In this document: positions 32,301 through 43,658 of the stretch, one piece after another
Numbering within the stretch: the first letter of the stretch is position 1
Layout: each line of letters starts with the position of its first letter
From: Asterias amurensis
Taxonomy: Eukaryota > Echinodermata > Asteroidea > Forcipulatida > Asteriidae
Assembly (NCBI RefSeq): GCF_032118995.1
Contig: NC_092661.1
Span: 19,718,621-19,782,620 of the forward strand
Length of the DNA stretch: 64,000 nt
Direction: 5' to 3'
Translations under genes and position numbers: made by a program
The notes under the pieces: generated by a model
Seen by the model: only the letters and a program-made list of their open reading frames with translations
What the model was told of the DNA's origin: nothing
Database searches by the model: none

Positions 32301-34587
32301 CTTTATGTATTCCACCATAAACATAAACCGACAAACCTGTAGAAGTTCGAGATCGATCGGCCATCTGAGTCACGAGAAAATAGTGAAAAATTCTCACTGA
32401 GCGATAGACTCCAAACGGGAAATTATATTGATCTAATTATCATCAAATTATACATTTCAGATATAAATATTTCCAAAGATTTTTTCTACTGTCGTCTTCA
32501 TATCGACCGTGTAGTTTTGTTTTAAATCTGTGATCTTGGACGAGCTTTGTTTTCTAACCTATTCTGTAGGCCGTTAATGTTCCTTTGAAAACAAAAACGT
32601 TCGACGTTGAAGAAGTGATGACTGCCATTATTGAAATCAAATTAATTTGTTTTAAGATAAGATAAATAAATTAATGATTATAAATAATTATAATGATAAG
32701 ATAAATTGAAATAAATTCTCTTTAGGCACTAATTGTGATTTTGTTCATTAAGGAGCTACACCTTTTACCGGAAATGAGGTTTTCGAACCGGTATTATGAC
32801 GTCCGGATATTTTACATTGAAATTAATTTTGATTGAGAGTTTATAAAACTTGATCATCGTGTCAGATTACAAGAATAACAAAGCGTGCGGGAAAACGTCC
32901 TTCGTGGCCTAATTTTACGTTTGTGCTTAGAATATTTGTTATTTTTTTATTTCTTTATTTCTTTAAATTCAAGCTAAAAAAATCATCTGCGCAATATTTT
33001 CTTTTCATTGAGAGAGTGGAGAAAAAACAAATCTCTCCGCAATGTTTTAAATTAAATTTTAGCTTGTGTCAGTATGGGAAGTCCGGTCCTAAGGCTGTTT
33101 TATGAAAACATTTCACTGCCCAATCCTTAGAAAATTCTTGTTTTTACACGAAGGAAAAGAGCAAATATTTACCTTGTCTTATGTCTTTATTGAGTGCCCC
33201 GTTCATTTTTGTTCCTTATCTTGACATGTACGTCCGCTAATAAGTTATTCGATAGACATGTAAGGTTTTTTTTTTTAATGGTATCGCCGTTTATCTAAAA
33301 TGATAATCTTTTGAATAAGACATGTGTTGTTCCTTTTAGCGTCTTCGTTTTATTATCTGAACTGGTCATTTGGAAATTCTAGTCCTTGAAATTATTCAAA
33401 TTGGGTTGCAAAATGGATACTTGGAAAATGTACACAATTGTCTTTATATACGTATAGTTGATTTAACTTACTTTTTGAAGATCGCAAACTGTTGATTGTA
33501 TCAAAAGAGATATATCTCTTTTGATGCAATCTACACGACATTTCCCGTTGCATTTGTTTTGTTTTGTTTGGGGTGTTGGGATGATATGTTGGGGGTATTG
33601 GGGAGTTTGTTTGTTTGTTTGGTTGGTTGGTTGTTTGTTTGGTTTGTTGGTTGGTTGTTTTATATGTTCGGTCGTCTTACACAAAACAAAGTTAATTGAG
33701 TGCTGATTTAATTTATCTGTACAGGTTTTGTGATTCCCGTACCCAAGGGCTTTGGTGGTGAGCTTCTGTGCCGTCTTCTTCTCTCCAAGTTCCCTCTGTG
33801 GGCAAGCTTCGTCTCCTCTGTGATGTCATTGACTTGCGTTACCTTAGAGAGGTACTTCAGTATTGTGCATCCTTTAAGATATGAAGTCGTCTTCACTGTC
33901 AAGAAGGCCACCATCATGATCATTTGCATATGGTCCATGGGTATCGTCATGAATAGTTACTTTTTGTACACGTATAAAAACACTGACGTGGGTAGTTGTG
34001 TTCTTAATTGGCCAAGCAAGGCCTGGCAGACATTTTTGGGAATGGCCAACTTTTGCGTCATTTACTTAATACCATTGACGATACAGGGCCTCTCCTATTG
34101 GCAGATCATGAGTAATTTGCATAAGAGTGCCATGGCTATGCGCCAATCACTGAGCGATGGCAGAGAGAACCAGCTATCAAGAGATCTTCTTCGTGCTCGT
34201 AAGAAAGTCATCAAGATGCTACTGATCGTAGTGGTGACATTTGCGATTTGTTGGGCACCAAATCAGTTTATGTTCTTCGCCTACATGTGCGGTTGGAACC
34301 TGGACTTCTCCGCTTGGTATTACCACGCAAGTGTACTGATAGCATTCTGTAATTCCTGCGTGAACCCGTTCATTTATGGGTTTCAAAGTAAGCAGTATCG
34401 CAGAGCGTTTCTGCAGGCATTAGGTAGTCCCAATTGCTGCCATAACGCGGTTGGTGGTCAACAGAGGGCATCTGGGGGTGTGATGAGTGTATCTGGTGGT
34501 ACTGCTGGGATCAGAGAGCACTATGCTAATAATAACAACAACCCTTGTTTAACTAGGGGATACCAAAACTCTCACCATGCACTCTAA
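29346..34587 (+). CDS. Rhodopsin-like (class A) GPCR, peptide-receptor type, copy 2
   Basis: Exons 29346-29589 and 33725-34587 join in phase 1 (donor CTCG|GTGAGT; acceptor TTTATCTGTACAG), giving 368 residues. Conserved points: N41 (TM1), D69 in LAVCD (TM2), C97, ERY 123-125, W151 (TM4), C173 in ECL2 pairing with C97, P198 (TM5), CWAP 257-260, NPFIY 295-299, CC 319-320. The N-terminus is short (about 26 residues) and lacks a signal peptide and any N-glycosylation sequon. The tail is Gly/Ser/Asn-rich. It is a plasma-membrane G-protein-coupled receptor of neuropeptide type; the ligand is unknown. From W14 through TM3 and from TM5 to the end of TM7 it is nearly identical to the gene at 2597-6138, while TM4-ECL2-TM5 differs at about 23 of 54 positions. 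Confidence 0.92.
29714..30077. mobile_element. MITE family T, copy 3 (divergent)
   Basis: Starts AAAGGCACTGGACACTATTG and ends GGCCGGTGCCTTTAA. Internal sequence is more diverged than in copy 4, which it abuts. Confidence 0.75.
30077..30460. mobile_element. MITE family T, copy 4 (best-preserved)
   Basis: Ends AAAGGCAGTGGACACTATTG and CAATAGTGTCCACTGCCTTT are perfect inverted repeats. Inside are GAGCTCAATCGGTCATCGA and a hairpin around CTTGAGGTCTCGAAATCAA. About 384 bp. It shares the central TTTAA with copy 3. Confidence 0.9.
32245..32585. repeat. Possible degenerate MITE
   Basis: Starts TAAAGGAACAT and ends ATGTTCCTTT. The inside has GACAAACCTGTAGAAGTT and GATCGATCGGCCATCTGAG, resembling the family at 28446. 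Low certainty. Confidence 0.4.
33598..33662. repeat. GTTT/GGTT simple-sequence tract
   Basis: Runs of GTTTGTTTG and GGTTGGTTGG close to the GPCR exon 2 acceptor. Short open frames over it are low-complexity. Confidence 0.85.
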
Positions 34588-35498
34588 GAAAATACAGGTT
34601 GGACTGAAACAGGTTGGAGTGAAGGGTTGGAAGATTGTAACAAAAATAATAGACAAACAGGAAACAGGAAATATATTTGTGTGACAGTAGGCCTATAATG
34701 TATTTCCCCGATCAGTTTTTTTCTGAAATTGCGTAATCATTTAAAATGTATTTGAACAGCCCTTTGTCTATTTCCATACTGAAGCCCAATTCTTCTACTA
34801 AAAACTGTTCCTCACTGAACCAAACAGTAACGAAGATAAGAATAGTTGTTTAAAACAAAGTATATCAAGTTTGTTGTCTGTACATTGATTAGGCCCACTT
34901 TAAATCCAATAGCCCTATAAGATGTTCAAAATTAATAGTTACTATACTTGATGTGATGTGTTATGTGTTGCCTGTTTTTAGTGGCAGGTATTCTTATATC
35001 ACATGGATTGGAATATCCAAATGCAAAAACTTCACACGTAGGCCTAAACATTATCTATTTCCTATTTTGTAATAGTGAGCACATATATTATGTGGTAATA
35101 TTCAAACTCAAACCAAATAGGCTATAAGTCACTATAAAAGTAACCTATCACAAAACGTTGATGTCATTGTATCTTCACATAGTTGTTTACATACTCTGTA
35201 TAATTCATCAAATAATTATTGTACTGCAATATTGTAAGAGTAGGTATACCAATTTAGTCAAATGAATAAAATACAAAATACTTAATTTCATTCTTCATAA
35301 TAACTGTTTGTATTTTATAAGTATAAGTAGCCAATAGTACGGCACCAAAATATTAGATCGAAGAATGAAACTATGAATATTACAAAAATCGGAAATTAAA
35401 TAGATAAATATCTTGTACTGTCCACATAAATAAAATAATGTTATTCAAACTCGAGCTGTGCATTTGCGCTGACATCAGAATTTGTACAAACAACATAC
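34588..35498 (+). other. 3' UTR and flank of GPCR copy 2
   Basis: AT-rich. AATAAA signals occur at about 35264 (GAATAAAATAC) and 35430; either could end the transcript. Confidence 0.45.
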
Positions 35499-36665
35499 AC
35501 TCTAAAAACCAAAGAGTTTAATTCAACACTTGCATGAGTTCGGTGAGTGACTACACTTTGAAAGTGTTGGATCCAGCATTTTGTTTGTTAAATCTAACAT
35601 TTTAAGTTTTTGCTCCAACGCAAAAGGGTTAATTCAACAATTTAAGTGTTTCAACATTTCTTAAAAAAATCCTTTGAATTGTTCGATCAGCTTTTTTAAT
35701 GTTAAACTGGCACTTATTTTCTTTTTTTCCTTTGCCATTCGCATTTTTTTCCCCTGCCAAAATAACTCTTTTATCTGGTATATTCGATAACGCGAGGTGC
35801 GAGGTGAAAGATTTTGAACACATCTTATGCAATGATCTTATGACAACTCCCTTGTAATTGTGTAAACAATAACATTAAGCATTTGAAACCCGTTGTCCGG
35901 GATAAAATATATCTCACGTCGTTCTTGGTCGCTCCGGCATTCAATGGTTTTCTAGTACTACACTTAAATTTGAGAAACGCCGGATAGTAATGTTTTTTTT
36001 TAACCCGCGATGTTTTTACTGAATATGCATGAAACCAGATACCGACCGACCCGATCGAATTTTGATCACCACGCGTTGCTTCTTTTCCACATTTTTCATT
36101 TTAGTCGGTTATGTTCAGGGACTAAAAGGTCTGCAATCCTACCCTTAACAAATTACACATAATAATAATAACAATAATAAAACAAATTTATACCGCGCTG
36201 AATACTACGTTTCTAAGCACACATCACATTTATGCCCTGGTTAAAGTTATAATTTCATTTTTGAACAGTAATCTGATAAAATTTATTATTATGCGACACC
36301 ACTTTCGCATAACAAAGGTTTATCTGTAGGTTCTGGGTTAGCCGCCTCCTTATTCATGGAATTATAGAAGATACATTTATATGAATCAGAAGTGCTTAAA
36401 AAGTATGTTTTCTTCTAAATTTATGCATAAAGAGGCTTGGTTTTTCACCCCCAAACGCCAGAAAGCTTCGCCCCTGGACCCCACCAGGGGCCGTAAGGCC
36501 GGCCCCTGGACCCCACCCAATAAATTGGTTCGAGCCCTCCCCCCCCCCAACAAAAAAAAACAAAACAAAAAAAAAGCAAAAAAACAAACAAAAAAACAAC
36601 AACAACATAATCCTGGGTGCGCCGTTGCAAGTGTTGGATTCAACTCTTTAGTTTTTAGAGTGTTG
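35499..36665. mobile_element. 1.17-kb element with ~40-bp terminal inverted repeats
   Basis: The left end ACACTCTAAAAACCAAAGAG and the following TTCAACACTTGC are mirrored at the right by GCAAGTGTTGGATTCAAC and CTTTAGTTTTTAGAGTGT. The interior is AT-rich, with an (A/C)-rich run near 36545-36605 and GCCCCTGGACCCCACC repeats at 36470-36520, but no transposase frame. Probably a non-autonomous DNA transposon; target duplication unresolved. Confidence 0.65.
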
Positions 36666-36666
36666 A

Positions 36667-37262
36667 TTGGTTGCTATGGACTGAATATAATCTGATTCAA
36701 AATGCCTGTCATTTAATTGATTCCTCCTACTTGTAATCTACATTCCCCAGTCCTCCTACTTGTAATCTACATTCCCCAAAGTGTAATGGTTGCTATGGAC
36801 TGAATGTAATCTGAGTCCGTTCAAAATGTCTGTCATTTTATTGATTCCTCCTACTTGTAATCTACATTCCTCAAAGTGTAATGGTTGCTATGGACTGAAT
36901 GTAATCTGAGTCCGTTCAAAATGTCTGTCATTTTATTGATTCCTCCTACTTGTAATCTACATTCCTCAAAGTGTAATGGTTGCTATGGACTGAATGTAAT
37001 CTGAGTCCGTTCAAAATGTCTGTCATTTTATTGATTCTTCCTACTTGTAATCTACATTCCTCAAAGTGTGATGGTTGCTATGGACTGAATGTAATCTGAG
37101 TCCGTTCAAAAAAAGTCTTGGTCATTTTATTGATTCTTCCTACTTGTAATCTACATTCTTCAAAGTGTGATGATTGCTATGGACTAAATGTAATCTGAGT
37201 TCGTTCAAAATGTCTGTCATTTAATTGATCCCCCTACATGTAATCTACATTTGGTTTAAGCA
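36667..37262. repeat. 95-bp tandem array
   Basis: GGTTGCTATGGACTGAATGT recurs at 36669, 36788, 36883, 36978, 37073 and 37171. The unit continues with TGATTCCTCCTACTTGTAA. About six copies, the first irregular. Confidence 0.9.
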
Positions 37263-37534
37263 ATTAAAACACCTTTGCATGAATAAAGTTATTTGCACTA
37301 CCCACCCCCTCCCCCACCCCATCATCAAGTTACACCACCCGTCCTCTTCACTCGATCTCAGAAATTCAATTTCTCAAACCTTGTACTAAGGTTTATTCAT
37401 AAAACCATCAAAAAACCTTTGATTGATATGAAATATTTTGACAACCGAACACGTACTGTTCTCGGTTAGCGTCTGTCAATGCTTGTTATGTTGAGTAAAT
37501 CAATATATACAAAATACCAATAGGCAAAGGATAA
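37263..37534. other. Spacer before the triplicated units
   Basis: Contains at 37440-37490 a diverged copy of a short block (ACCGAACACGTA then GTTCTCGGTTAGCGT) that reappears at 37567 inside unit 1. No gene. Confidence 0.5.
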
Positions 37535-38426
37535 AGAAGTCCAGGTCATTTATCATGGAATATTTTACAACCGAACACGTATTGTTCTTGGTTAGCGTAT
37601 GCCAATGCTATTCTGTGAAAAGCGAGACACAAGAATAAAAATGTCACTACAAGTTATGAATAAAATCGTGAAACGTATCTTTGTTTCTGTGTGTTGTTGA
37701 TTAATCACGAACTCCATTTTTCTCTTACTTGTAGTTTTTTTTTTAGGCCTGTGAAGTTTTGGTTGTGGGCATTCACACACGAGACACAATTTTGTAAAAT
37801 GTAATCGTAATGCCCTAGGAAAAGAATATATGCTACTGCCCAACGGTTAAATTCTCATCAACAAAACTCTGATTAATACTGCAGCGTTGTTTGTGTATGG
37901 CAATTAAAATGGTCGATAATTAGCACTTTGGTTTGTTTTCAATAATACACCAACAGTCACTTGTTTTAAATTTGTTGACTAGTTGGGAATCCATAGAAGG
38001 GCACAGTATAAAAATACTGCGTCTTGCATGCTGTAGTGTCATTTAAATTTATAAGTTCAGTGCACACCACGTGATAATCACAAACCAATCATGTTGGCTA
38101 AAGCAACATTCATCACATGCAGCATCACATGCACACGAGGGCACGGGCGCCATTTTTTAGCTGACCTTTTAAATCTCTTCATACAGAAAAAACAATAATT
38201 TCCCCCTGTAAAATAATTAATATCCGGAAGACATGACTGTCTGCTTACAGCCTGCAAACGAGATGCCCCACAGTGGTCACATTTTACCGGTTAGTTACTT
38301 GTAGATGTTTTTGTGAATTAGTGAAGTTGTTGGAGCCTTCAATCATTTTGACTGGTACCAGGCAAAATCAACCAATGGTGCCTCACTTGAATTGCTCAGT
38401 GGATGTAGCATATGTAGTATTCGAAC

Positions 38427-39859
38427 TAGACCCAGTAACTGGGGCGCTGTACTCCTTTTCAACAATTTTTGACTTTATCTGTCGTACTAGCGCCCCAGGG
38501 AATGGCACAGAATTTTAACGAATACCCAGTTTTTCGCGACACCCAGCCACAAAAAATGCCTCAAAATGACAAAAAGACCAAACAAACTAGCTCAAAAATC
38601 GCCTACTCTATTCTCGATACGTCTAGGATGTAACATCAGGCATTTAATTGTACTCACGATCATTTTTTAAACTCCAAATCGATGATTTTTAACTCCGCAT
38701 CGTGGAGCGATTGACAAGTCTGCGATTTTCGGATGTGTATGGTAACGAAACATGGCGTCGCGTTGTGGGTGGATGTCCATCAACGGCTGTTTAATGCTAC
38801 ACTTGTTACAGGCGTTGCAGCGAATGCTATACATTGTACACGGGGATGGGTACAGGCGCTGCAGCTAGCGAGTGCCCACGTGCGTTCAATCATGGGCAAC
38901 GTAACTTACACGGTGCCGGGTTGTTGGAAAATTATCAGAAAGGGGGTGAAAGTTTCTCAGAAAGGGAATATTGTCTGAAAGAGGGGATTTTTCTGGTCAT
39001 CGCCCCCCCCCCCAAAAAAAAAAAAAAAAAAAAGGGGGAAAATATGATAAATAAATAAAAACCGCTGAACTTCATCTAGGCCTACGATTTTTGTGCATGG
39101 TTAAATTGCTTCTTATAATGTTAAGTGCTGCCAGTGTCACTGTAGAATTTTGTTTTATTTATTTATCATCTTTTTTCCCCTTTTTTTCGTTTTTTTCCTT
39201 TTTTTTGGGGGGGGGGGGGCGATGACCAGAAAAATCCAGACCAGCAGACTTCATCCAGAACCATCCAGCTTCATCCAGCAGACTTCAGACCAGAAAAATC
39301 CCCTCTTTCAGACAATATTCCCTTTCTGAGAACCTTTCACCCCCTTTCTGATAATTTTCCAACAACCCGGCACCGTGTAAGTTACGTTGACCATGATTGA
39401 ACGCACGTGGGCACTCGCTAGCTGCAGCGCCTGTACCCATCCCCGTGTACAATGTATAGCATTCGCTGCAACGCCTGTAACAAGTGTAGCATTAAACAGC
39501 CGTTGATGGACATCCACCCACAACGCGACGCCATGTTTCGTTACCATACACATCCGAAAATCGCAGACTTGTCAATCGCTCCACGATGCGGAGTTAAAAA
39601 TCATCGATTTGGAGTTTAAAAAATGATCGTGAGTACAATTAAATGCCTGATGTTACATCCTAGACGTATCGAGAATAGAGTAGGCGATTTTTGAGCTAGT
39701 TTGTTTGGTCTTTATGTCATTTTGAGGCATTTTTTGTGGCTGGGTGTCGCAAAAAACTGGGTATTCGTTAAAATTCTGTGCCATTCCCTGGGGCGCTAGT
39801 ACGACAGATAAAGTCAAAAATTGTTGAAAAGGAGTACAGCGCCCCAGTTACTGGGTCTA
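38427..39859. mobile_element. Mutator-like foldback element, 9-bp target duplication
   Basis: TAGACCCAGTAACTGG at the left and its reverse complement at the right bound about 1,433 bp made of two long inverted arms (38427 to about 39010, and about 39208-39859) around a C/A/G-homopolymer centre. The 9-bp repeat TATTCGAAC flanks it (38418-38426 and 39860-39868). Units 2 and 3 show the empty site TAGTATTCGAACCATG once. Long arms with 9-bp duplications are typical of Mutator-superfamily elements. The paired 81-codon frames (38733 plus, 39308 minus) are mirror images within the arms and not evidence of a gene. Confidence 0.85.
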
Positions 39860-40127
39860 TATTCGAACCATGCCATTGACCGTCGGCTGCTGGGTATGGA
39901 CTCATTTGGATGAAGCCTTATGGACTTTGTCTGCGCCAGCCTGGAGTGGAATTCTCTGTTCTCGTTAGCTGAACAGGAAAAACAGGATAGTAATAAATGT
40001 TTTAAACAATTTCATAAATAATGAAGATAAGTGGATTGTGTTGAGGACGACCATGAAGACTCTGCCATATCCTCTGCTTACCAGTTATCACGCTATTATC
40101 CTCTGCTTACCAGTTATCACGCTATTA

Positions 40128-42083
40128 TGCCTTTTTCTTTGAATTGGGAAAAAAATAATGATGCCTTATATCAACCGATGCCCTAATTATCTTCATTTGT
40201 TAATACGAAGTATGCAAACATGTATTAAAACTTGATGGACATTGAAATGTTCACACCACACACCGATCTTGGATGACTTCAACTGGCCCCATTTGTTTTG
40301 AGTTTTTCCTGTTTTCACGGCAAACGAGAAAGTACGGTTTCCCGGTGAAGCCATACATGGAAGAAACATCTGCAGTGACTACAAGTGTTCTTTGAGACTC
40401 TGTGTATGACTGTATAGCCAGCAGTTGCCTTCATTTTATTCAAAATATTTTTTTATTAAATTTTTAAAATTACCATGGTAACTTGCACAAATAAAAAAAA
40501 ATAAAAAAAAATATAAAAAGTGTGAATAATTACTGGCTTCAAAATCTGATTTCTATTTATTTTTGTTCTATTTTTTTTCTTAATATTTATAATAAAGTAT
40601 ATACATAAACAGTGATAATTGAATCAACAAGCTGATGTTTAAATTTTGATATAAACAATAGTATTGATACGAGGGTTACAAAATAAAAATCTCCAAAAAT
40701 ATTAGAAAATGATATAAGGCACATGGGTTCTTTAAGCCTCGGTATTTTTTTTCAAGAATGCTCAGCAAAACATTCTGTCACATGATTTTGATCATCATGA
40801 ATTGTGAATTGAAATAGCGTTTGATGAAACTTTTTCGCTGGGCAAATATTTTTATATGGCCTCAACATTATCACATATTTTTGTACCTTGTAGAAATGCC
40901 TAAAATACCAAACTTTTTGCATTTACAAGTGCAAATGACCAGTGGAGCCTTACATGTTTCTAAGTTTTTGTCAAAGAAGAGGAGACTCTTTGCTTGGCAT
41001 ATAAAACCACACAATTTTTATCTTGGGACTGTTTACATCGCGCACAGAGAGGTAAAAGATTTGCAACGATAATAGGGACACCGCGAAAACAGGACCTCCT
41101 ACGATATGCCTTTTTCTTTGAATTGGGAAAAAAATAATGATGCCATATATCAACCGATGCCCTAATTATCTTCATTTGTTAATACGAAGTATGCAAACAT
41201 ATATCAAAACTTGATGGACATTGAAATGTTCACACCACACACCGATCTTGGACGACTTCAACTGGCCCCATTTGTTTTGAGTTTTTCCTGTTTTCACGGC
41301 AAACGAGAAAGTATGGTTTCCCGGTGAAGCCATACATGGAAGAAACATCTGCAGTGACTACAAGTGTTCTTTGAGACTCTGTGTATGACTGTATAGCCAG
41401 CAGTTGCCTTCATTTTATTCAAAATATTTTTTTATTAAATTTTTAAAATTACCATGGTAACTTGCAAAAAATAAAAAAAATATAAAAAATATAAAAAGTG
41501 TGAATAATTACTGGCTTCAAAATCTGATTTCTATTTGTTTTTTTTCTATTTTTTTTCTTAATATTTATAATAAAGCGTATAAATAAACAGTGATAATTGA
41601 ATCAACAAGCTGATGTTAAATTTTAATATAAATAATAGTATTGATACGAGGGTTACAAAATAAAAATCTCCAAAAATATTAGAAAATGATATAAGGCACA
41701 TGGCTTCTTTAAGCCTCGATATTTTTTTTCAAGAATGCTCAGCAAAACATTCAGTCTCATGATTTTGATCATCATGAATTGTGAATTGAAATAGCGTTTG
41801 ATGAAACTTTTTCGGTGGGCAAATATTTTTATATGGCCTCAACATTATGACATTTGTGTACCTTGTAGAAATGCCTAAAATACCAAACTTTTTGCATTTA
41901 CAAGTGCAAATGACCAGTGGAGCCTTACGTGTTTCTAAGTTTTGGTCAAAGAAGAGGAGACTCTTTGCTTGGCAAATAAAACCACACAATTTTTATCTTG
42001 GGACTGTTTACATCACGCACAGAGAGGTAAAAGATTTGCCACAATATTAGGGACACCTCGAAAACAGGACCTCCTACGATATA
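40128..42083 (+). repeat. Two-copy ~978-bp tandem duplication inside unit 1
   Basis: Both copies begin TGCCTTTTTCTTTGAATTGG (40128 and 41106) and run to CCTCCTACGATAT. Unit 2 has this segment once (46912-47832). Unit 3 lacks it (CTCTGCCATATCTGTGTG at about 52778). A 31-bp repeat (TATCCTCTGCTTACCAG) precedes the first copy. Confidence 0.9.
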
Positions 42084-42981
42084 TGTGTGTATCTAGAGCT
42101 TGGTGCGCCCTCTCTTTGACACGTATTTACATTCAAGTTACAATATCATGTTTTCAATTGCAGTGATTATCCACCAAACCAAAAAATAATCACCATTGTC
42201 AACAGGGGGCAATTTTTTGACAATTTTTGCCAGACTAACCACCAGATTCCCCATATTTACCACTTTCAAAAATCATGGCACACATTCTAATATTAATAAC
42301 ATGGATTATTCTTAATGATCTGTGATTGTGCAAATCAATAAAATGTGCTCACCTTGTGACAACCTGCGTTTTTGTTTAAGCTGATTGGTTGTATGTGTGC
42401 TCCGTTGGTGAGTTTCGGTAAAAGAAATTGTTGTTATCCGTTCAGCAAAAATGACTCCCATTACAAATGTTGCACAGAAATGCTCTTGACACAACCATTA
42501 ATATAAACATAGTCAATTTGATCACTCTTGTGATTAACATTTCTGATACATTTGGAAATCAGATTATTTATGATTGCCTTTTTTTGTGGTGATTAGGGGG
42601 GGGGGGTGCTCCTGACTGATGCGAAGCTGATAATTTCTGTCAATTCATAAACTGAGGAGTTGCAATTGCAATGAACCCCATCACTCATAGTTACTATGAG
42701 TCTGATGTTGAAAGATTGCTCAGAACGCACGTTCTTTACAGAGGTAATTTAGATGTTATTTTGTTTTTCCGTTTTTGTTTTCATTTCAGAATGCAGCCCA
42801 TCATCTTAAGTCGGTATTTGATGGTTCAGGATGTAATGTAGAAGTCACCAATCCCAAGAGAAGAAAATGCTGCTAAAAAGGTAAACATTGCTTTTCATTC
42901 TAAGAGTTCTTGTTTGTTTATCACAAAAAAAACAAATTTATATTCCATATCCCTGATGCAAATTTAAGAAAAAAATGCTGT

Positions 42982-43538
42982 CAAGCTCAACCTGGCAAAG
43001 GTTTTGGGTTCCACTCCACCTGAGTAAAGTAAAGCGTCTAGATCAAGCTGGCAAAGGTTGTGGGTTCCACTCCACCTGAGTAAAGTAAAGCTTCTAGTTC
43101 AAGCTGGCAAAGGTTGTGGGTTCCACTCCATCTGAGTAAAGTAAAGCTTCTAGCTCAAGCTGGCAAAGGTTGTGGGTTCCACTCCACCTGAGTAAAGTAA
43201 AACGTCTATCTCAAGCTGGCAAAGGTTGTGGGTTCCACTCCACCTGAGTAAAGTAAAACGTCTAGCTCAAGCTGGCAAAGGTTGTGGGTTCCACTCCACC
43301 TGAGTAAAGTAAAACGTCTAGCTCAAGCTGGCAAAGGTTGTGGGTTCCACTCCATCTGAGTAAAGTAAAACGTCTAGCTCAAGCTGGCAAAGGTTGTGGG
43401 TTCCACTCCACCTGAGTAAAGTAAAACGTCTAGCTCAAGCTGGCAAAGGTTGTGGGTTCCACTCCACCTGGGTAAATTAAAACGTCTAGCTCAAGCTGGC
43501 AAAGGTTGTGGGTTCCACTCCACCTGAGTAAAGTAAAG
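42982..43538 (+). repeat. 56-bp VNTR, unit 1 (about 10 copies)
   Basis: Repeat holds CAAGCTGGCAAAGGTTGTGG then CCACTCCACCTGAGTAAAG. Ten copies against thirteen in unit 2 and one in unit 3. Confidence 0.95.
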
Positions 43539-43588
43539 TGAATTTTGATATGCTTCACATGATCAAGGGGCTGGGGGGGGGGGGGTTA

Positions 43589-43658
43589 GTGGCCGGTTAT
43601 GGTCGACTGGTTTAGTGTATCGGATTCCAGTTCTGGTGGTTCAATTCCTGAACGGCAC
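43589..43658 (+). repeat. tRNA-like sequence, unit 1
   Basis: Has an A-box-like TGGTCGACTGG and a B-box-like GGTTCAATTCC at tRNA-like spacing. Near-complementary ends GTGGCCG and CGGCAC could form an acceptor stem. The anticodon arm does not fold cleanly, so a tRNA-derived repeat is more likely than a gene. A second B-box-like GGTTCAAATCC lies at about 43792. Confidence 0.5.

Larger units (their letters stand above)
29590..33724 (+). other. Intron 1 of GPCR copy 2
   Basis: 4,135 bp. Holds two adjoining MITE family T copies (29714-30460), a possible short MITE (32245-32585), a G-run at 31371-31386 and a GGTT/GTTT-rich tract at 33598-33660. A 134-codon open frame at 30494-30898 shows no recognisable domain and is not accepted as an exon. 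Confidence 0.8.

Noticed and set aside
36386..36695. Open frames with poly-Phe/Cys or Lys/Gln runs
   Set aside because: Low-complexity translation of an A/C-rich tract inside the TIR element.
38733..39553. Mirror-image 81-codon frames in the Mutator-like element
   Set aside because: They are the two arms of one inverted repeat read in opposite directions, absent from the equivalent empty sites, and show no known domain.
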